From Candidatus Palauibacter scopulicola (lineage in GTDB: Bacteria; Gemmatimonadota; Gemmatimonadetes; Palauibacterales; Palauibacteraceae), in contig NZ_CANPWG010000060.1 in assembly GCF_947581915.1 (NCBI RefSeq), positions 62,001 through 126,000 on the forward strand: a DNA stretch of 64,000 nucleotides, given 5' to 3'. Positions 1 through 8,711 of this stretch are shown here, piece by piece. Position 1 is the stretch's first letter. The number at the start of each line of letters is the position of its first letter. Position numbers and translations under genes: made by a program. The notes beneath the pieces are model-generated. The model was not told the origin of the DNA, searched no databases, and saw nothing but the letters and a program-made list of their open reading frames with translations.

Positions 1-127
1 CCGTGAACTCGACGCCGTGCAGGGTGTCGACAACGGGAATCCGGGCGGTCTCGGGCGGGGGCGGGTACGCGTCGCACGCCGCCACGCAGACGGCGAGCGC
101 AGCCAGCCGAAGCGGCGGGAGAGCCAT
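1..127 (-). CDS. Prolyl oligopeptidase-like lipoprotein, N-terminal part only (runs off the window)
   Basis: The only visible part is the first 42 codons, read leftwards from ATG at 125-127. They encode a hydrophobic signal ending in a lipobox-like VAAC at residue 18, then YPPPPETARIPVVDTLHGVEF. The VVDTLHGVEF stretch matches the conserved opening of S9 prolyl oligopeptidases, where a similar run precedes the DPYRWLED segment. The protein would be an exported serine peptidase cutting after proline in short peptides. The catalytic triad lies outside the window, so activity cannot be judged. It is downstream of 147-1022 on the same strand with a 19-nt gap, so it probably shares that transcript. 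Confidence 0.6.
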   Translation of the reverse strand, partial: MALPPLRLAALAVCVAACDAYPPPPETARIPVVDTLHGVEFT

Positions 128-146
128 GGCGCCTCCTGTCAGGCGT

Positions 147-1022
147 TCAGGGCGTGACGGTCACCCGGACGTAGGCGTTGCTCCAGCAGCACTGGTCGCC
201 GCCGGCGCTGTCGTTCGCGTCCCAGTTGTCGGCGCGCGCGCGCAGGACGTACTCGCCGGGCTCGCTGAACGTCGCCGCGGTCGTCGTCTCGCCGGTGCCG
301 CCCTCGACCGTGATCTGCCACGGCTCGAACGCCACCGGCGCGGCGGGCCCCTGGTGCTTGAACCAGGTCACCTCCACATCGACGACCTGGTTCACGAGGT
401 CCTCGGGGTCCCGGATCGAGACCTCCTCGGTCCACAGCCGCAGCGTCAGGGGCTCCCCCACCCGGGCCGTACGCGGCTCGCCCCACACGCCCTGGACGTG
501 CTGGCCCGCCTCCCCCTCGGGGTCGAAGCGGACGAGGGGCGGTATCGACCCCATGGCCCGCGGCCCGTAGTCGAGTTGCAGCGCCGGGGCGAACACGCGG
601 GCCGGCACGGGATACGTCACGCCGTTCGACGTGATCGTCCACACGACGCGCTGCTCGCCGTCGCCGTACGACGCGGGCACGGTGACGGAGAACACGCCGC
701 GGTCCCGGCGCGGCCGCACGGGGAAGTGCGTGGGCTGCGCCCCGTCGAACTCGGCCGGCTCGATGAAGTTGTCCGGACCGTGCGGGATTTCGATGACTTC
801 CTGCGTGTTCAGGTTGAAGTAGCCGAACGAGAACGTGAAGGTACCGTCGTCGTTCCGATACCAGCCCTCGAAGAACGGGGCCACCGGCTCGCCCTTCGGC
901 GGGATGGGCGCGAGCGGCAGCCGCTGCACCTGCTGGGCGTGAACGGGCGCCGCCCCCCCGGCGAGGGCGACCGGCGCCACCTGGGCGGCGACCAGGGCGG
1001 CCGCGATCTGCAGGCTGCGCAT
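147..1022 (-). CDS. Exported protein of unknown function
   Basis: A 291-residue protein with a Sec signal (first ~30 residues, MRSLQIAAALVAAQ through an Ala-rich run to HAQ). The mature part looks beta-rich and aligns with no family I can name. A distinctive start is PFFEGWYRNDDGTFTFSFGYFN near residues 50-70, and the C-terminus resembles an Ig-like fold (GEYVLRARADNWD). It lies 8 nt downstream of the cytochrome c/copper monooxygenase-like gene in the same direction, and similar proteins often accompany such genes, so a shared secreted complex or pathway is plausible. The start ATG at 1020-1022 was chosen because it begins the signal peptide; a longer reading frame upstream overlaps the neighbour and has an implausible arginine-rich leader. 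Confidence 0.65.
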   Translation of the reverse strand: MRSLQIAAALVAAQVAPVALAGGAAPVHAQQVQRLPLAPIPPKGEPVAPFFEGWYRNDDGTFTFSFGYFNLNTQEVIEIPHGPDNFIEPAEFDGAQPTHFPVRPRRDRGVFSVTVPASYGDGEQRVVWTITSNGVTYPVPARVFAPALQLDYGPRAMGSIPPLVRFDPEGEAGQHVQGVWGEPRTARVGEPLTLRLWTEEVSIRDPEDLVNQVVDVEVTWFKHQGPAAPVAFEPWQITVEGGTGETTTAATFSEPGEYVLRARADNWDANDSAGGDQCCWSNAYVRVTVTP

Positions 1023-1030
1023 GCCTCGGC

Positions 1031-2422
1031 TCAGTTGTTGTCGTCGTTGCCGCTGTCGCCGGCGTCGTCGTCCGTCGCGAGTTTCTTCTCCCGCTCTTCG
1101 ACGAGCCGCTGGTAGCCTTCCTCCGTGAGGTGGGTCACGGCGAGCCACGCGTGCGACATCTCGTCCCCCGTGCGCGCGCCGCGCGCGTACCAGATCTCCG
1201 GATCGGGGGTCAGTTCGTTCTCTGCCGTGTTGTCGTACCAGCCGGTCATGACGAGCACCGTCCCGGGCGGGAGCAGCGGCGCCACGTCATCCTCGTAGAT
1301 GTAGCTGTGGTGCCAGCGCGCGTCGAAGTCCGTGACCATGCTGATGAGTTCGAGCCTGCCGTCGGGGTAGAGCGCCTGGATCGACATCGCGTGCAGGTGC
1401 ACATGCCCGTGGGGCTGGAAGCTGTCGAGCCTCACCGGGTGGTCCCAGCGGTAGAACCCCTGCGTCATCGCGGTCCCTCCGGGCGCCAGCGCGATGTCCC
1501 CCCGGAGAGGATAAAGGCGCAGATCCTGCTGGAACTCGGGCTCGTAGCCCTCCTCGTGGAACCAGATTCCCAGTTCGACCTGGTCGCCGGGCACGTCGTA
1601 TCCCATGGGATAGTAGTGGGCGTCCCACTCGATCATGTCGTTCGTCTTCAGGAGCCGGCCCGCGTCCGCGGGCACGATCTCCCCGACCTTGCCCATCGCG
1701 TACTCGGACAGGCTCTGGATGCGCTGGTACTCCCCTTCCTCGTTCAGCCTGAGGAGGCGCGGGATCGCGTGGTGCACCACCTGCCGCCCGGCGGGGAAGG
1801 AGGGACGCGTCTCGAACGCCATCACCCAACGGTCCTCGTCGAGTCCCGTCGGCACCTGCGGCCGCCACCAGGTGTCGCCGCCCTCGGCCGGGACGTCGAA
1901 CGGCTTCGACTTGATCACGTGATCGGGCGGGCCGAGGATGTCCTCGAGCTGCCACTTCTGCTCGTTCGGCCACTCGATCGGGGGCGGCATGTCGGCCGGA
2001 TCCCCTTCGGGCGCCCCGGCGTCGGCCCACGCGACGATCGTCCCGATGTCCTCCTCGCTCAGCCGCCAGTCATCCTTGATGTCCTGGATGCCGAGGCCGG
2101 TGTCGAGGTGGAACGGGGGCATGAGCCGCTTCGAGACCAGCTCCTTCATGCGCGAGGCCCAGCGGCGCGTGTCCCGGTAATCGAGGAGCGCCATCGGACC
2201 CACGGATCCCGGCCGGTGGCAGTTCTGGCAGTTCGCCTGAAGGATCGGGGCGACGTCCTTCGAGAACGTGACGTCGGTTTCGGAACCTCCGGCGCCGTTG
2301 GCGGCCGGCCCCTGCGCGGCGAGATCCCGGAAGGTGAGACTCAGGGCGAGGGGAACGATGAAGACGGCGAGGGCCGCTGCATGCGACCAGGCATGGCTCG
2401 AGTGACGATGCGATCCACGCAT
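1031..2422 (-). CDS. Cytochrome c domain protein with C-terminal copper monooxygenase (PHM)-like region
   Basis: A 463-residue exported protein. After a signal segment (residues ~13-36) comes one haem c site, CQNCH at 65-69, within the usual phrase DVAPILQANCQNCH. The second half resembles the C-terminal domain of copper type II ascorbate-dependent monooxygenases: paired histidines (VHHAIPR; HGHVHLHAM) and the GTVLVMTGWYDNTAEN block followed by a DPEIWYARGARTGDEM-like tail. By family, such proteins transfer electrons or hydroxylate substrates in the periplasm; the substrate is unknown. A strong GGAGGAGG ribosome site precedes the ATG at 2420-2422. It is divergent from the PQQ dehydrogenase-like gene, and its haem could accept electrons from that enzyme (inference). 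Confidence 0.8.
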   Translation of the reverse strand: MRGSHRHSSHAWSHAAALAVFIVPLALSLTFRDLAAQGPAANGAGGSETDVTFSKDVAPILQANCQNCHRPGSVGPMALLDYRDTRRWASRMKELVSKRLMPPFHLDTGLGIQDIKDDWRLSEEDIGTIVAWADAGAPEGDPADMPPPIEWPNEQKWQLEDILGPPDHVIKSKPFDVPAEGGDTWWRPQVPTGLDEDRWVMAFETRPSFPAGRQVVHHAIPRLLRLNEEGEYQRIQSLSEYAMGKVGEIVPADAGRLLKTNDMIEWDAHYYPMGYDVPGDQVELGIWFHEEGYEPEFQQDLRLYPLRGDIALAPGGTAMTQGFYRWDHPVRLDSFQPHGHVHLHAMSIQALYPDGRLELISMVTDFDARWHHSYIYEDDVAPLLPPGTVLVMTGWYDNTAENELTPDPEIWYARGARTGDEMSHAWLAVTHLTEEGYQRLVEEREKKLATDDDAGDSGNDDNN

Positions 2423-2620
2423 GAGGCATCCTCCTCCAGATGGAACGGCTCCGCCGCTGCTTCCGGCGACTCCTCTTTAACTACCTGATACAGTGCGAAG
2501 AAACGTCGCCCGCGTGCAAGGAGACGTTGCGCCCCGGGAAACGCCCGTCCACGATGGAGTGTTATCCTTGCCGGAGACCGGACGGCGAACTGCGGAAGAG
2601 AGAACAGCGAGAGCGGACGG
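2423..2620. promoter_or_regulatory. Divergent promoter region
   Basis: This 198-bp spacer separates the leftward cytochrome c gene from the rightward PQQ dehydrogenase-like gene and must carry both promoters. The left gene has a GGAGGAGG site at about 2430-2437. I see no convincing consensus -35/-10 pair or strong inverted repeat. Confidence 0.35.
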
Positions 2621-4687
2621 ATGATGACGAACCATCGGAGCTGGCGACCGAGCAGCGCCCTTCTTCTCCCCCTTCTCTTCGGAGCCATCCCGGGAGCCCC
2701 CGCCGCGGCGCAGGGCCCGGGCGTGGAGGGAGCCGCGTGGACCTACTACGGGGGCGACGCCTGGCACACCCGCTACACGCCGGCGACGCAGATCGACGCC
2801 TCCAACTTCGAGAGCCTCGAGGTCGCGTGGCGCTGGGACGCCTCGAGCTTCGGGCCGAGCACGGCGCGGGCCACCCCGTCCTACGTCGACGGAAAGCTGA
2901 TGACGGTCACGGGCGAGAACCGGCATGTCATCGCCCTCGACCCCTCCACGGGAAGACTCCTGTGGAGCTTCGCCGAGCCCATGACGTGGCGGCACGAGTA
3001 CTCGATGCGGAAGGCGTACGGCAAGGGCGTCGCCTACGCCGAGATCGATGGCCGCGGGGTCGTCTACATCATCAGTCCCGGGTTCTTCCTCTACGGGCTC
3101 GACGCCGAAACGGGTCGACCGCTCGAAAACTGGGGCGAGGCGGTGCCGCTGCCGGGATTCCCGTCCTCGGGGACGGTGGACCTGGTGGCGGACCTCATCG
3201 AGGGCTGGGGGCCGTGGGAGAGCCTGAACCAGGAGTACGACCCGGATCAGGGGATGCCTCTCGAGATCGGCTACATCACGGCGTCGTCCCCTCCCATCGT
3301 CGTGAACGATGTGGTCGTCGTCGGCAACTCGGCGGAGCAGGGCTACAACCAGACCCGGAAGGAGATGGTCCCGGGCGACATCCTGGCCTATGACGCGCGC
3401 ACCGGCGAGTTCAAGTGGAAGTTCCACATCATCCCGCGGCCGGGCGAGTTCGGGCACGAGACGTGGGAGAACGACGCCTGGCGGTGGACGGGTGACGTGT
3501 CCCCGTGGGCGCCGCTCTCGGCGGACCCCGAACTCGGACTCGTCTATCTCGTCACGAACGGCGCCACGATCGACTATTACGGCGGTTTCCACCCCGGCGA
3601 CAACCTCTTCGGCACGAGCATCGTCGCGCTCGACGTGGAGACGGGCGAGCGCCGCTGGCACTTCCAGTTCGTGCGACACGACATCTGGAACTACGACACG
3701 CCGACCGCGCCGCTCCTCATGGACGTCGTCGTGGACGGCCGGCCGATCAAGGGTGTCTTCCAGGCGACGAAGCAGTCGTGGCTGTACGCGCTCGACCGCG
3801 AGACGGGCGAGCCGATCTGGCCCATCGAGGACCGGCCGGTCCCGCAGTCGAAGGTGCCGGGCGAGAAGCTCGCGGAAACGCAGCCGCACCCGACGTGGCC
3901 CCTGCCCTACGACCTGCAGGGCCGCACGGAGCAGGACCTCATCGACTACACGCCCGAACTGCACGGGATGGCGCTCGAGTACGCGCGGGAGAACGACCTC
4001 TTCGTGCCACTCTTCAACCCGCCCACGCACGTCGGGAACCCCGATGGCGAGGGGGCGGCGCTCATCTGCCCCGGCGGTGGCGGGGGAGCGAACATCACCG
4101 GGCCGCCCGTCGCGGACCCGGTGAACGGGATCGTCTTCGTCACGTCGACCAGCGGGTGCTCGCCGGTCATGGTGGCGCCGGGGATCGAATCCGAACTCGA
4201 CGGGCCGGAACAGACCGGCGTCACCCACTCCGAATTCTCCCGCGCGATCGGCGTCGTGACGGAGAGCACGGCGGACCAGGCAACCATCGAGGGGCTGAGA
4301 ATCTGGAAGGGGCCGGTGGGGCGGATCACGGCGATCGACGTGAACACGGGCGAACACCTGTGGATGATCCCGCACGGCGACGCGCCCGAGCGGCAGCAGG
4401 CGGTGATCCGCGACCATCCGATGCTGCAGGGAGTGGACGTGAATCCGAACCAGGGGCGGCGCGGCCATTCCGCCATGGTTGCAACTCCAACGCTCCTTCT
4501 TGCGTCTGGACAGACGAGCGATGGGACGCCGCACCTGTTCGCAATCGACAAGCGGACCGGCGAGCGCGTGGGCCAGGTGGAGTTGCCCGGCAACACGCGC
4601 TACGGGATGTCGAGCTGGGTCCACGAGGGCAAGCAGTATGTGATCATTCAGTTGACCGACGGGCTTGCGGCGCTGGCCCTGCCCTGA
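2621..4687 (+). CDS. PQQ-dependent dehydrogenase-like eight-bladed beta-propeller protein
   Basis: A 688-residue exported quinoprotein-type protein. A Sec signal ends near AAAQ (residues 29-31). The rest is a series of WxG-type propeller blades, with family landmarks HDIWNYDTPTAP, CPGGGGGANITGPPVADP and the C-terminal YGMSSW. Members oxidise alcohols or sugars in the periplasm using PQQ; the substrate here is unknown. No CxxCH haem motif is present, so electrons must leave through a separate carrier, and the divergently transcribed cytochrome c protein is an obvious candidate. The gene starts with a double ATG; the first is used here because no clear ribosome site discriminates between them. 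Confidence 0.82.
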   Translation: MMTNHRSWRPSSALLLPLLFGAIPGAPAAAQGPGVEGAAWTYYGGDAWHTRYTPATQIDASNFESLEVAWRWDASSFGPSTARATPSYVDGKLMTVTGENRHVIALDPSTGRLLWSFAEPMTWRHEYSMRKAYGKGVAYAEIDGRGVVYIISPGFFLYGLDAETGRPLENWGEAVPLPGFPSSGTVDLVADLIEGWGPWESLNQEYDPDQGMPLEIGYITASSPPIVVNDVVVVGNSAEQGYNQTRKEMVPGDILAYDARTGEFKWKFHIIPRPGEFGHETWENDAWRWTGDVSPWAPLSADPELGLVYLVTNGATIDYYGGFHPGDNLFGTSIVALDVETGERRWHFQFVRHDIWNYDTPTAPLLMDVVVDGRPIKGVFQATKQSWLYALDRETGEPIWPIEDRPVPQSKVPGEKLAETQPHPTWPLPYDLQGRTEQDLIDYTPELHGMALEYARENDLFVPLFNPPTHVGNPDGEGAALICPGGGGGANITGPPVADPVNGIVFVTSTSGCSPVMVAPGIESELDGPEQTGVTHSEFSRAIGVVTESTADQATIEGLRIWKGPVGRITAIDVNTGEHLWMIPHGDAPERQQAVIRDHPMLQGVDVNPNQGRRGHSAMVATPTLLLASGQTSDGTPHLFAIDKRTGERVGQVELPGNTRYGMSSWVHEGKQYVIIQLTDGLAALALP

Positions 4688-4745
4688 CGGCCACGCGGGC
4701 CGGACGGGCCGAACCCTTCTCAAGAGCGCAAGGAAGAAACAAAAA

Positions 4746-5417
4746 ATGCTGCGTGAACATCTGAATTCCGGACGCGTAGGCGCCTTTGTCGCCGTCGCGT
4801 TGTCGATCGTGGTCGCGGGGGCCTGCATCGAGAGCGAGGACACGATGGACCCCGTGCCCGCGAACGAAGCACCGGTCGCGGTCGGCGTCGTGCCGCCGCT
4901 GGCCGTGGCGGCCGGCGACCATGTCATGGTGGACGTGTCGGGCTTCTTCCAGGATCCGGACGGCGACCCGCTGCTGTACGGCGCGGGCACATCGAACGCG
5001 CTCGTGGCCGGCGTCTCCGTCTCGGGCAGCACGATGACCGTGGTCGGGGTCGGCACCGGGCAGGCAGCCGGGTTGATCTTCGCTCGCGATCAGGCCGGCG
5101 GCGAAGCCGTGCAGAACTTCCTGATCACGGTGCCGAACCAGCCACCGGTCGCGGCCCAGGCGCTCCCGCCGCTGAGCCTGACCACGGGGCAGGTACACCA
5201 GATCGACCTGTCGCAGTACTTCAGCGATCCGGAGGGCGACGACCTGACGTTCAGCGTCACGACCGGGAACACGCTCGTCGCGGTGGGGGCGGTGTCGGGC
5301 AGCACCCTCACGGTGGTCGGCGTGACCGTGGGGAGCACGACGATCACCGTCACGGCGCGGGACGCGGACGGCGGCGAGGTCCAGCAGGAAACGCCGGTGG
5401 TGGTGCGGAGCCGCTAG
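4746..5417 (+). CDS. Lipoprotein with two Ig-like/cadherin-like repeats
   Basis: A 223-residue secreted protein. Its signal ends in the lipobox VVAGAC, so it is probably lipid-anchored. Two similar modules follow: NEAPVAVGVVPPLAVAAGDH with DPDGDPLLYGAGTSN, and NQPPVAAQALPPLSLTTGQ with DPEGDDLTFSVTTGN. Each ends with a TxTVVGVTxG strand pattern, as in bacterial putative-Ig/cadherin-like domains that bind calcium or carry adhesion functions. The start at 4746 is favoured by the AAGGAAG ribosome site just upstream and by where the signal begins. It lies 58 nt after the PQQ dehydrogenase-like gene and may be co-transcribed. No catalytic residues are evident. Confidence 0.7.
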   Translation: MLREHLNSGRVGAFVAVALSIVVAGACIESEDTMDPVPANEAPVAVGVVPPLAVAAGDHVMVDVSGFFQDPDGDPLLYGAGTSNALVAGVSVSGSTMTVVGVGTGQAAGLIFARDQAGGEAVQNFLITVPNQPPVAAQALPPLSLTTGQVHQIDLSQYFSDPEGDDLTFSVTTGNTLVAVGAVSGSTLTVVGVTVGSTTITVTARDADGGEVQQETPVVVRSR

Positions 5418-5425
5418 CATGCTAG
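5414..5425. repeat. Perfect 12-bp palindrome at a stop codon
   Basis: CTAGCATGCTAG is a perfect palindrome that includes the TAG stop of the Ig-like lipoprotein. It is too short and has no T tail, so it is not a classical terminator. Confidence 0.4.
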
Positions 5426-5542
5426 AGTCGGCGAGGGCGATGTGACCCGTCCGGGGATTGCTTCGTGTTAGGGGTGGCACACGGAAAACCCGGTGGGCGC
5501 GAGCGAATCGAAGTTCCGCTCAGGCGCCTTGAAGGAGGCAAC

Positions 5543-6289
5543 GTGAAGTACCGACTCAGACAGTCCTCGATGGCGGCCGTCCTCGCCGTCATCGGGGGAG
5601 CCTGGGCGGCCGAAGCGCTCGCGGCGCAGGACTTTCTCTTCGGGCGTCCTTCCGTCACGCTTGGCGCCCGAATCGGGTACGCGATACCCCGCGCCGACAG
5701 CGAGATCTTCGATCTCACGCGCAGGGAACTGACGGTCGAGAAGGAGGACTTCAACGCGGTGGCGCTCGCCGCCGACGTCGGCATCCGGCTCTCCGACCGC
5801 ATCGATCTCGCGCTGGGCATCGGGTTCGAGAACAGCGAAATCGACTCCGAGTCGCGCGAGTTCATCGGCTCGGACGACCTGCCGATCCTGCAGACGACGG
5901 ACTTTCGCCGCATCCCGTTCACGGTCGGCCTCAAGGCCTACCTCACGGAGCGGGGACGGCGGATCAGCGACCTCGCCTGGATTCCGGGCAAGTTCGCTCC
6001 CTTCGTCGGAGGTGGCGTCGGCTTCATGTGGTACGAATTCGAGCAGGAGGGCGAGTTCGTCGACTACGAAACGCTGGACATCTTCCACGACTACTTCTCG
6101 TCCAGAGACGGGTCCGCGCTCGCCTACGCGACGGCCGGATTCGACTACTCGCTCGGGCTGCGGTGGATTCTGACCGCCGAAGCACGTTATTCTTGGGCCA
6201 GCGCGGCTATGGGCGGACACTTCGTCGGGTTCGACAAGATCGACCTGAACGGGCTCCGCGCCGCGTTCGGCTTCTCGGTACGGCTGTAA
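5543..6289 (+). CDS. Outer-membrane beta-barrel protein
   Basis: A 248-residue protein with a Sec signal (residues 1-28, ending EALAAQ), followed by alternating amphipathic strands typical of an OmpA/OmpW-like small barrel: TLGARIGYAIP, IDLALGIGFENSEI, FAPFVGGGVGFMWYEF, and a C-terminal strand AAFGFSVRL ending in leucine. The function is unknown. The start is the GTG at 5543, because a near-perfect GAAGGAGG ribosome site sits 4-5 nt upstream and the signal begins there; an upstream TTG at 5465 would add 26 residues without a signal-like sequence. It is 19 nt before the next gene, so the two are probably co-transcribed. Confidence 0.68.
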   Translation: MKYRLRQSSMAAVLAVIGGAWAAEALAAQDFLFGRPSVTLGARIGYAIPRADSEIFDLTRRELTVEKEDFNAVALAADVGIRLSDRIDLALGIGFENSEIDSESREFIGSDDLPILQTTDFRRIPFTVGLKAYLTERGRRISDLAWIPGKFAPFVGGGVGFMWYEFEQEGEFVDYETLDIFHDYFSSRDGSALAYATAGFDYSLGLRWILTAEARYSWASAAMGGHFVGFDKIDLNGLRAAFGFSVRL

Positions 6290-6308
6290 AACCTCGAGGG
6301 TTGGTCAC

Positions 6309-7478
6309 ATGACGAAACAGCGAACTGCTGGAATCGGCTCCGCTCTCTTCGTGGCGGTCGGGATGATGCTCGCGGCCGGGCCGCTGGCGACCGCGGCGGC
6401 GCAGGAGATGGACGAACGCTGGCTCGCCTGGATGGGTTGCTGGCAGCCTGTTCGTACGTCCACGAGTGCGGACGCGCCCGAATCGCTGCTCTGCTTCCGG
6501 CCCGGCGCCGAAGAGGCCGGCGTCGAGATGATCGCGGTCGAAGACGGTGAGATCGCGAACCGGGAAACCCTGCGGGCGGATGGGCTGCCGCACGAGGCGA
6601 CCCTGGACGGGTGCACCGGATCGCGCCGCGCAGTCTTCGCCTCCCGCCCGGGCCGGGTGTTCATGGATGTGGACCAGGTCTGCGAGGGCGGCGTCGACCG
6701 ATCGTCGAGCGGGATGTTCGCGATGATCTCGTCCGAATCCTGGATCGACGCGCGGGTCGTCACCGTCGGCGACGAGAAACTGACGTGGGTGACGCGATAC
6801 CGACTGGCCACGCAGAGCCAGGCCGAGGAAGTCGGCCTGGGTGAGATCGCGGCCGACCGGAGCATGGCCGTGCGTTCGTTGCGGCTCGCGGCGTCGGGAA
6901 GGTATTCGGTCGACGACATCATCGAGGCGCAGGCTCATGTGGATCCCGAGGCGGTGGAGGCCTGGATCGTCGAACATGAGACGCCTCTCGCGGTCGACGC
7001 CGACCGGCTCGTCCAGCTCGCCGACGCCGGGGTGTCCGAAGGGGTCATCGACATGATGATCGCGCGGAGCTATCCGGAGCGCTTCGCGGTGTCCACGGGC
7101 GGGGACGGCGGCGCACAGCCCTGGCGCGGCGTGGGCGGTTACTACGATCCGTTCTACGGCGGCTGGGGTTACCCCTACTACGGCCGCTATGGCTACCGCT
7201 TCGGTTACGGCTACTCGCCCTTCGGCTGGGGCTATCCCTCCGGATACGGGTACGGCTACGGCTATGGGTACGGTCCGACGATCATCCGCACGGAGCCCGC
7301 AAACAGCGGCGGCCGGGTGATCAGCGGACGCGGCTACAGCAGCGGGACCTCCAGAGTCGGAACGCGGCCGACCGGGTCTTCGCGGGGGACGGCGTCGATC
7401 GGCACCTCGGGAGGCCGGTCGAGCGGGGGAAGCTCGACGGGACGGACCGCGCGGCGGCGCGGCGGCGGAAGTCTCTGA
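6309..7478 (+). CDS. Exported protein with a glycine/tyrosine-rich repeat region
   Basis: A 389-residue protein with a Sec signal (to TAAAQE, about residue 32). Residues ~35-260 form a compact region starting DERWLAWMGCWQP with several cysteines (GCW, LLCF, LDGCTG, DQVCEG). Residues ~275-330 are a low-complexity run of GY/YG units (for example GYGYGYGYGYGP), followed by a Ser/Thr/Gly tail ending RRRGGGSL. No catalytic family is recognised. The Gly/Tyr run suggests a surface or matrix-associated structural protein (inference). It is followed by a strong hairpin terminator at 7512-7546. Confidence 0.6.
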   Translation: MTKQRTAGIGSALFVAVGMMLAAGPLATAAAQEMDERWLAWMGCWQPVRTSTSADAPESLLCFRPGAEEAGVEMIAVEDGEIANRETLRADGLPHEATLDGCTGSRRAVFASRPGRVFMDVDQVCEGGVDRSSSGMFAMISSESWIDARVVTVGDEKLTWVTRYRLATQSQAEEVGLGEIAADRSMAVRSLRLAASGRYSVDDIIEAQAHVDPEAVEAWIVEHETPLAVDADRLVQLADAGVSEGVIDMMIARSYPERFAVSTGGDGGAQPWRGVGGYYDPFYGGWGYPYYGRYGYRFGYGYSPFGWGYPSGYGYGYGYGYGPTIIRTEPANSGGRVISGRGYSSGTSRVGTRPTGSSRGTASIGTSGGRSSGGSSTGRTARRRGGGSL

Positions 7479-7511
7479 GTCCCGATCTCCGACCCACAGC
7501 CCACAGCTCTT

Positions 7512-7546
7512 CGAAGGGGCCCGGTCTTCCGGGCCCTTTCGCGTTT
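7512..7546 (+). terminator. Intrinsic terminator
   Basis: A 13-bp stem (7512-7524 pairing with 7529-7541, one G-U pair) with a TCTT loop, built round GGGCCCGG/CCGGGCCC and followed by CGTTTT. It lies 33 nt after the Gly/Tyr-rich protein gene and closes that transcript. Confidence 0.8.
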
Positions 7547-7622
7547 TACGTCTCGCGCTCGAAGGTCCGGAACCGCAGATTGGCGATGCGGTCGATTCCG
7601 ATGCCGGCACCGAGGAGGAACG

Positions 7623-8711
7623 ATGAACGTGGACCGATCCGCCGCGCGCCCCTTCACCTACGTCGCGATCGGCGTCCTCGGACTCGCCGCTGCCGCCGCG
7701 GTCCTCATTCGGCCGGACGCGGCCCGCACGCAGACCACGGCCGGCGACTGGGAGCCCCCGCTCACGGCGCACGGCCATCCCGACCTGCAGGGTAACTGGA
7801 CCAACCAGACGCTGACCCCCTTCGAACGTCCGGAAGGCCAGGGGCCTGTGCTGAGCCCGGATGAAGTCGCCGCGGTAGAGGGCGGCCAGGCGCAGACCGT
7901 CGCCGAACGGACGGCGCCCGTGGACCCGGACCGGCCGCTGCCGCCGGGGGGAGAACACCGGGTCTGCATCGACGGGGCCACGACCTGCTACGACGAGTTC
8001 TACCGCGAGCCGGGCGAACGCGTGGCGGTCGTGAACGACGAGCCGCGGAGCTCCCTCGTCACCGACCCGCCGGACGGGCGGGTTCCGGATCTCACGCCGG
8101 AGGCGCGTCGGCGGCTCGAGGCGGCAGCAGAGTTCCGCGGTCGATTCGGCCAGTACGACCATCCCGAACTGCGGCCGCTCGCGGAACGGTGCATCGTGTC
8201 GTTCGGATCGAGCGCCGGACCGCCGATGCTCCCCAACTACTGGTACAACAACAGCTATACGATCGCGCAGAACGAGGACTTCATCGTGATCATGGCCGAG
8301 ATGGTGCATGACGCGCGAATCATCCCCATCCGCGACGCGCGGGAGCCGCTCGAAAGCCGGCCCGAACCGGACCACGTCACTCCGTGGTTCGGAAGTTCGG
8401 TCGGTTGGTGGGAGGACGGAACGCTTGTCGTCGAGACGACAAACCTGAACCCCGAGCACGCCTTCCGGGGGGTGCCGCCCTCGAACGACCGGAAGGTCGT
8501 CGAGCGCTTCACGCGCGTGGATGAGGAGACGATCCTCTACGAGTTCACGATCGACGACCCCGCGGTGTACACGAGCCCGTGGGGCGGACAGGTCCCCCTC
8601 AAGCGCTTCGATCATCTGCTGTACGAGTACGCGTGCCACGAGGGCAACTACGCGATGTTCAACGTGCTCAGCGGCGCGCGCTACCAGGAGCGGATGGGGG
8701 GGAATCCGTAG
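7623..8711 (+). CDS. Conserved exported protein of unknown function
   Basis: A 362-residue protein with an N-terminal hydrophobic segment (residues ~12-30). It then begins GHPDLQGNWTNQTLTPFERP, a signature seen in many copies in Gemmatimonadota and Acidobacteriota genomes. Other conserved stretches are FGSSAGPPMLPNYWYNN, IIPIRDAR, WFGSSVGWWEDGTLVVETTN and the C-terminal YEYACHEGNYAM. The family is uncharacterised; a secreted or membrane-anchored location is the only firm inference. A GAGGAGGAA ribosome site precedes the ATG at 7623. The next gene starts inside or immediately after its 3' end. Confidence 0.68.
   Translation: MNVDRSAARPFTYVAIGVLGLAAAAAVLIRPDAARTQTTAGDWEPPLTAHGHPDLQGNWTNQTLTPFERPEGQGPVLSPDEVAAVEGGQAQTVAERTAPVDPDRPLPPGGEHRVCIDGATTCYDEFYREPGERVAVVNDEPRSSLVTDPPDGRVPDLTPEARRRLEAAAEFRGRFGQYDHPELRPLAERCIVSFGSSAGPPMLPNYWYNNSYTIAQNEDFIVIMAEMVHDARIIPIRDAREPLESRPEPDHVTPWFGSSVGWWEDGTLVVETTNLNPEHAFRGVPPSNDRKVVERFTRVDEETILYEFTIDDPAVYTSPWGGQVPLKRFDHLLYEYACHEGNYAMFNVLSGARYQERMGGNP

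Noticed and set aside
2477-5056. 859-codon minus-strand frame opposite the PQQ dehydrogenase-like gene
   Set aside because: High GC makes long open antisense frames common; no recognisable domains, and the plus strand carries a clear protein family.
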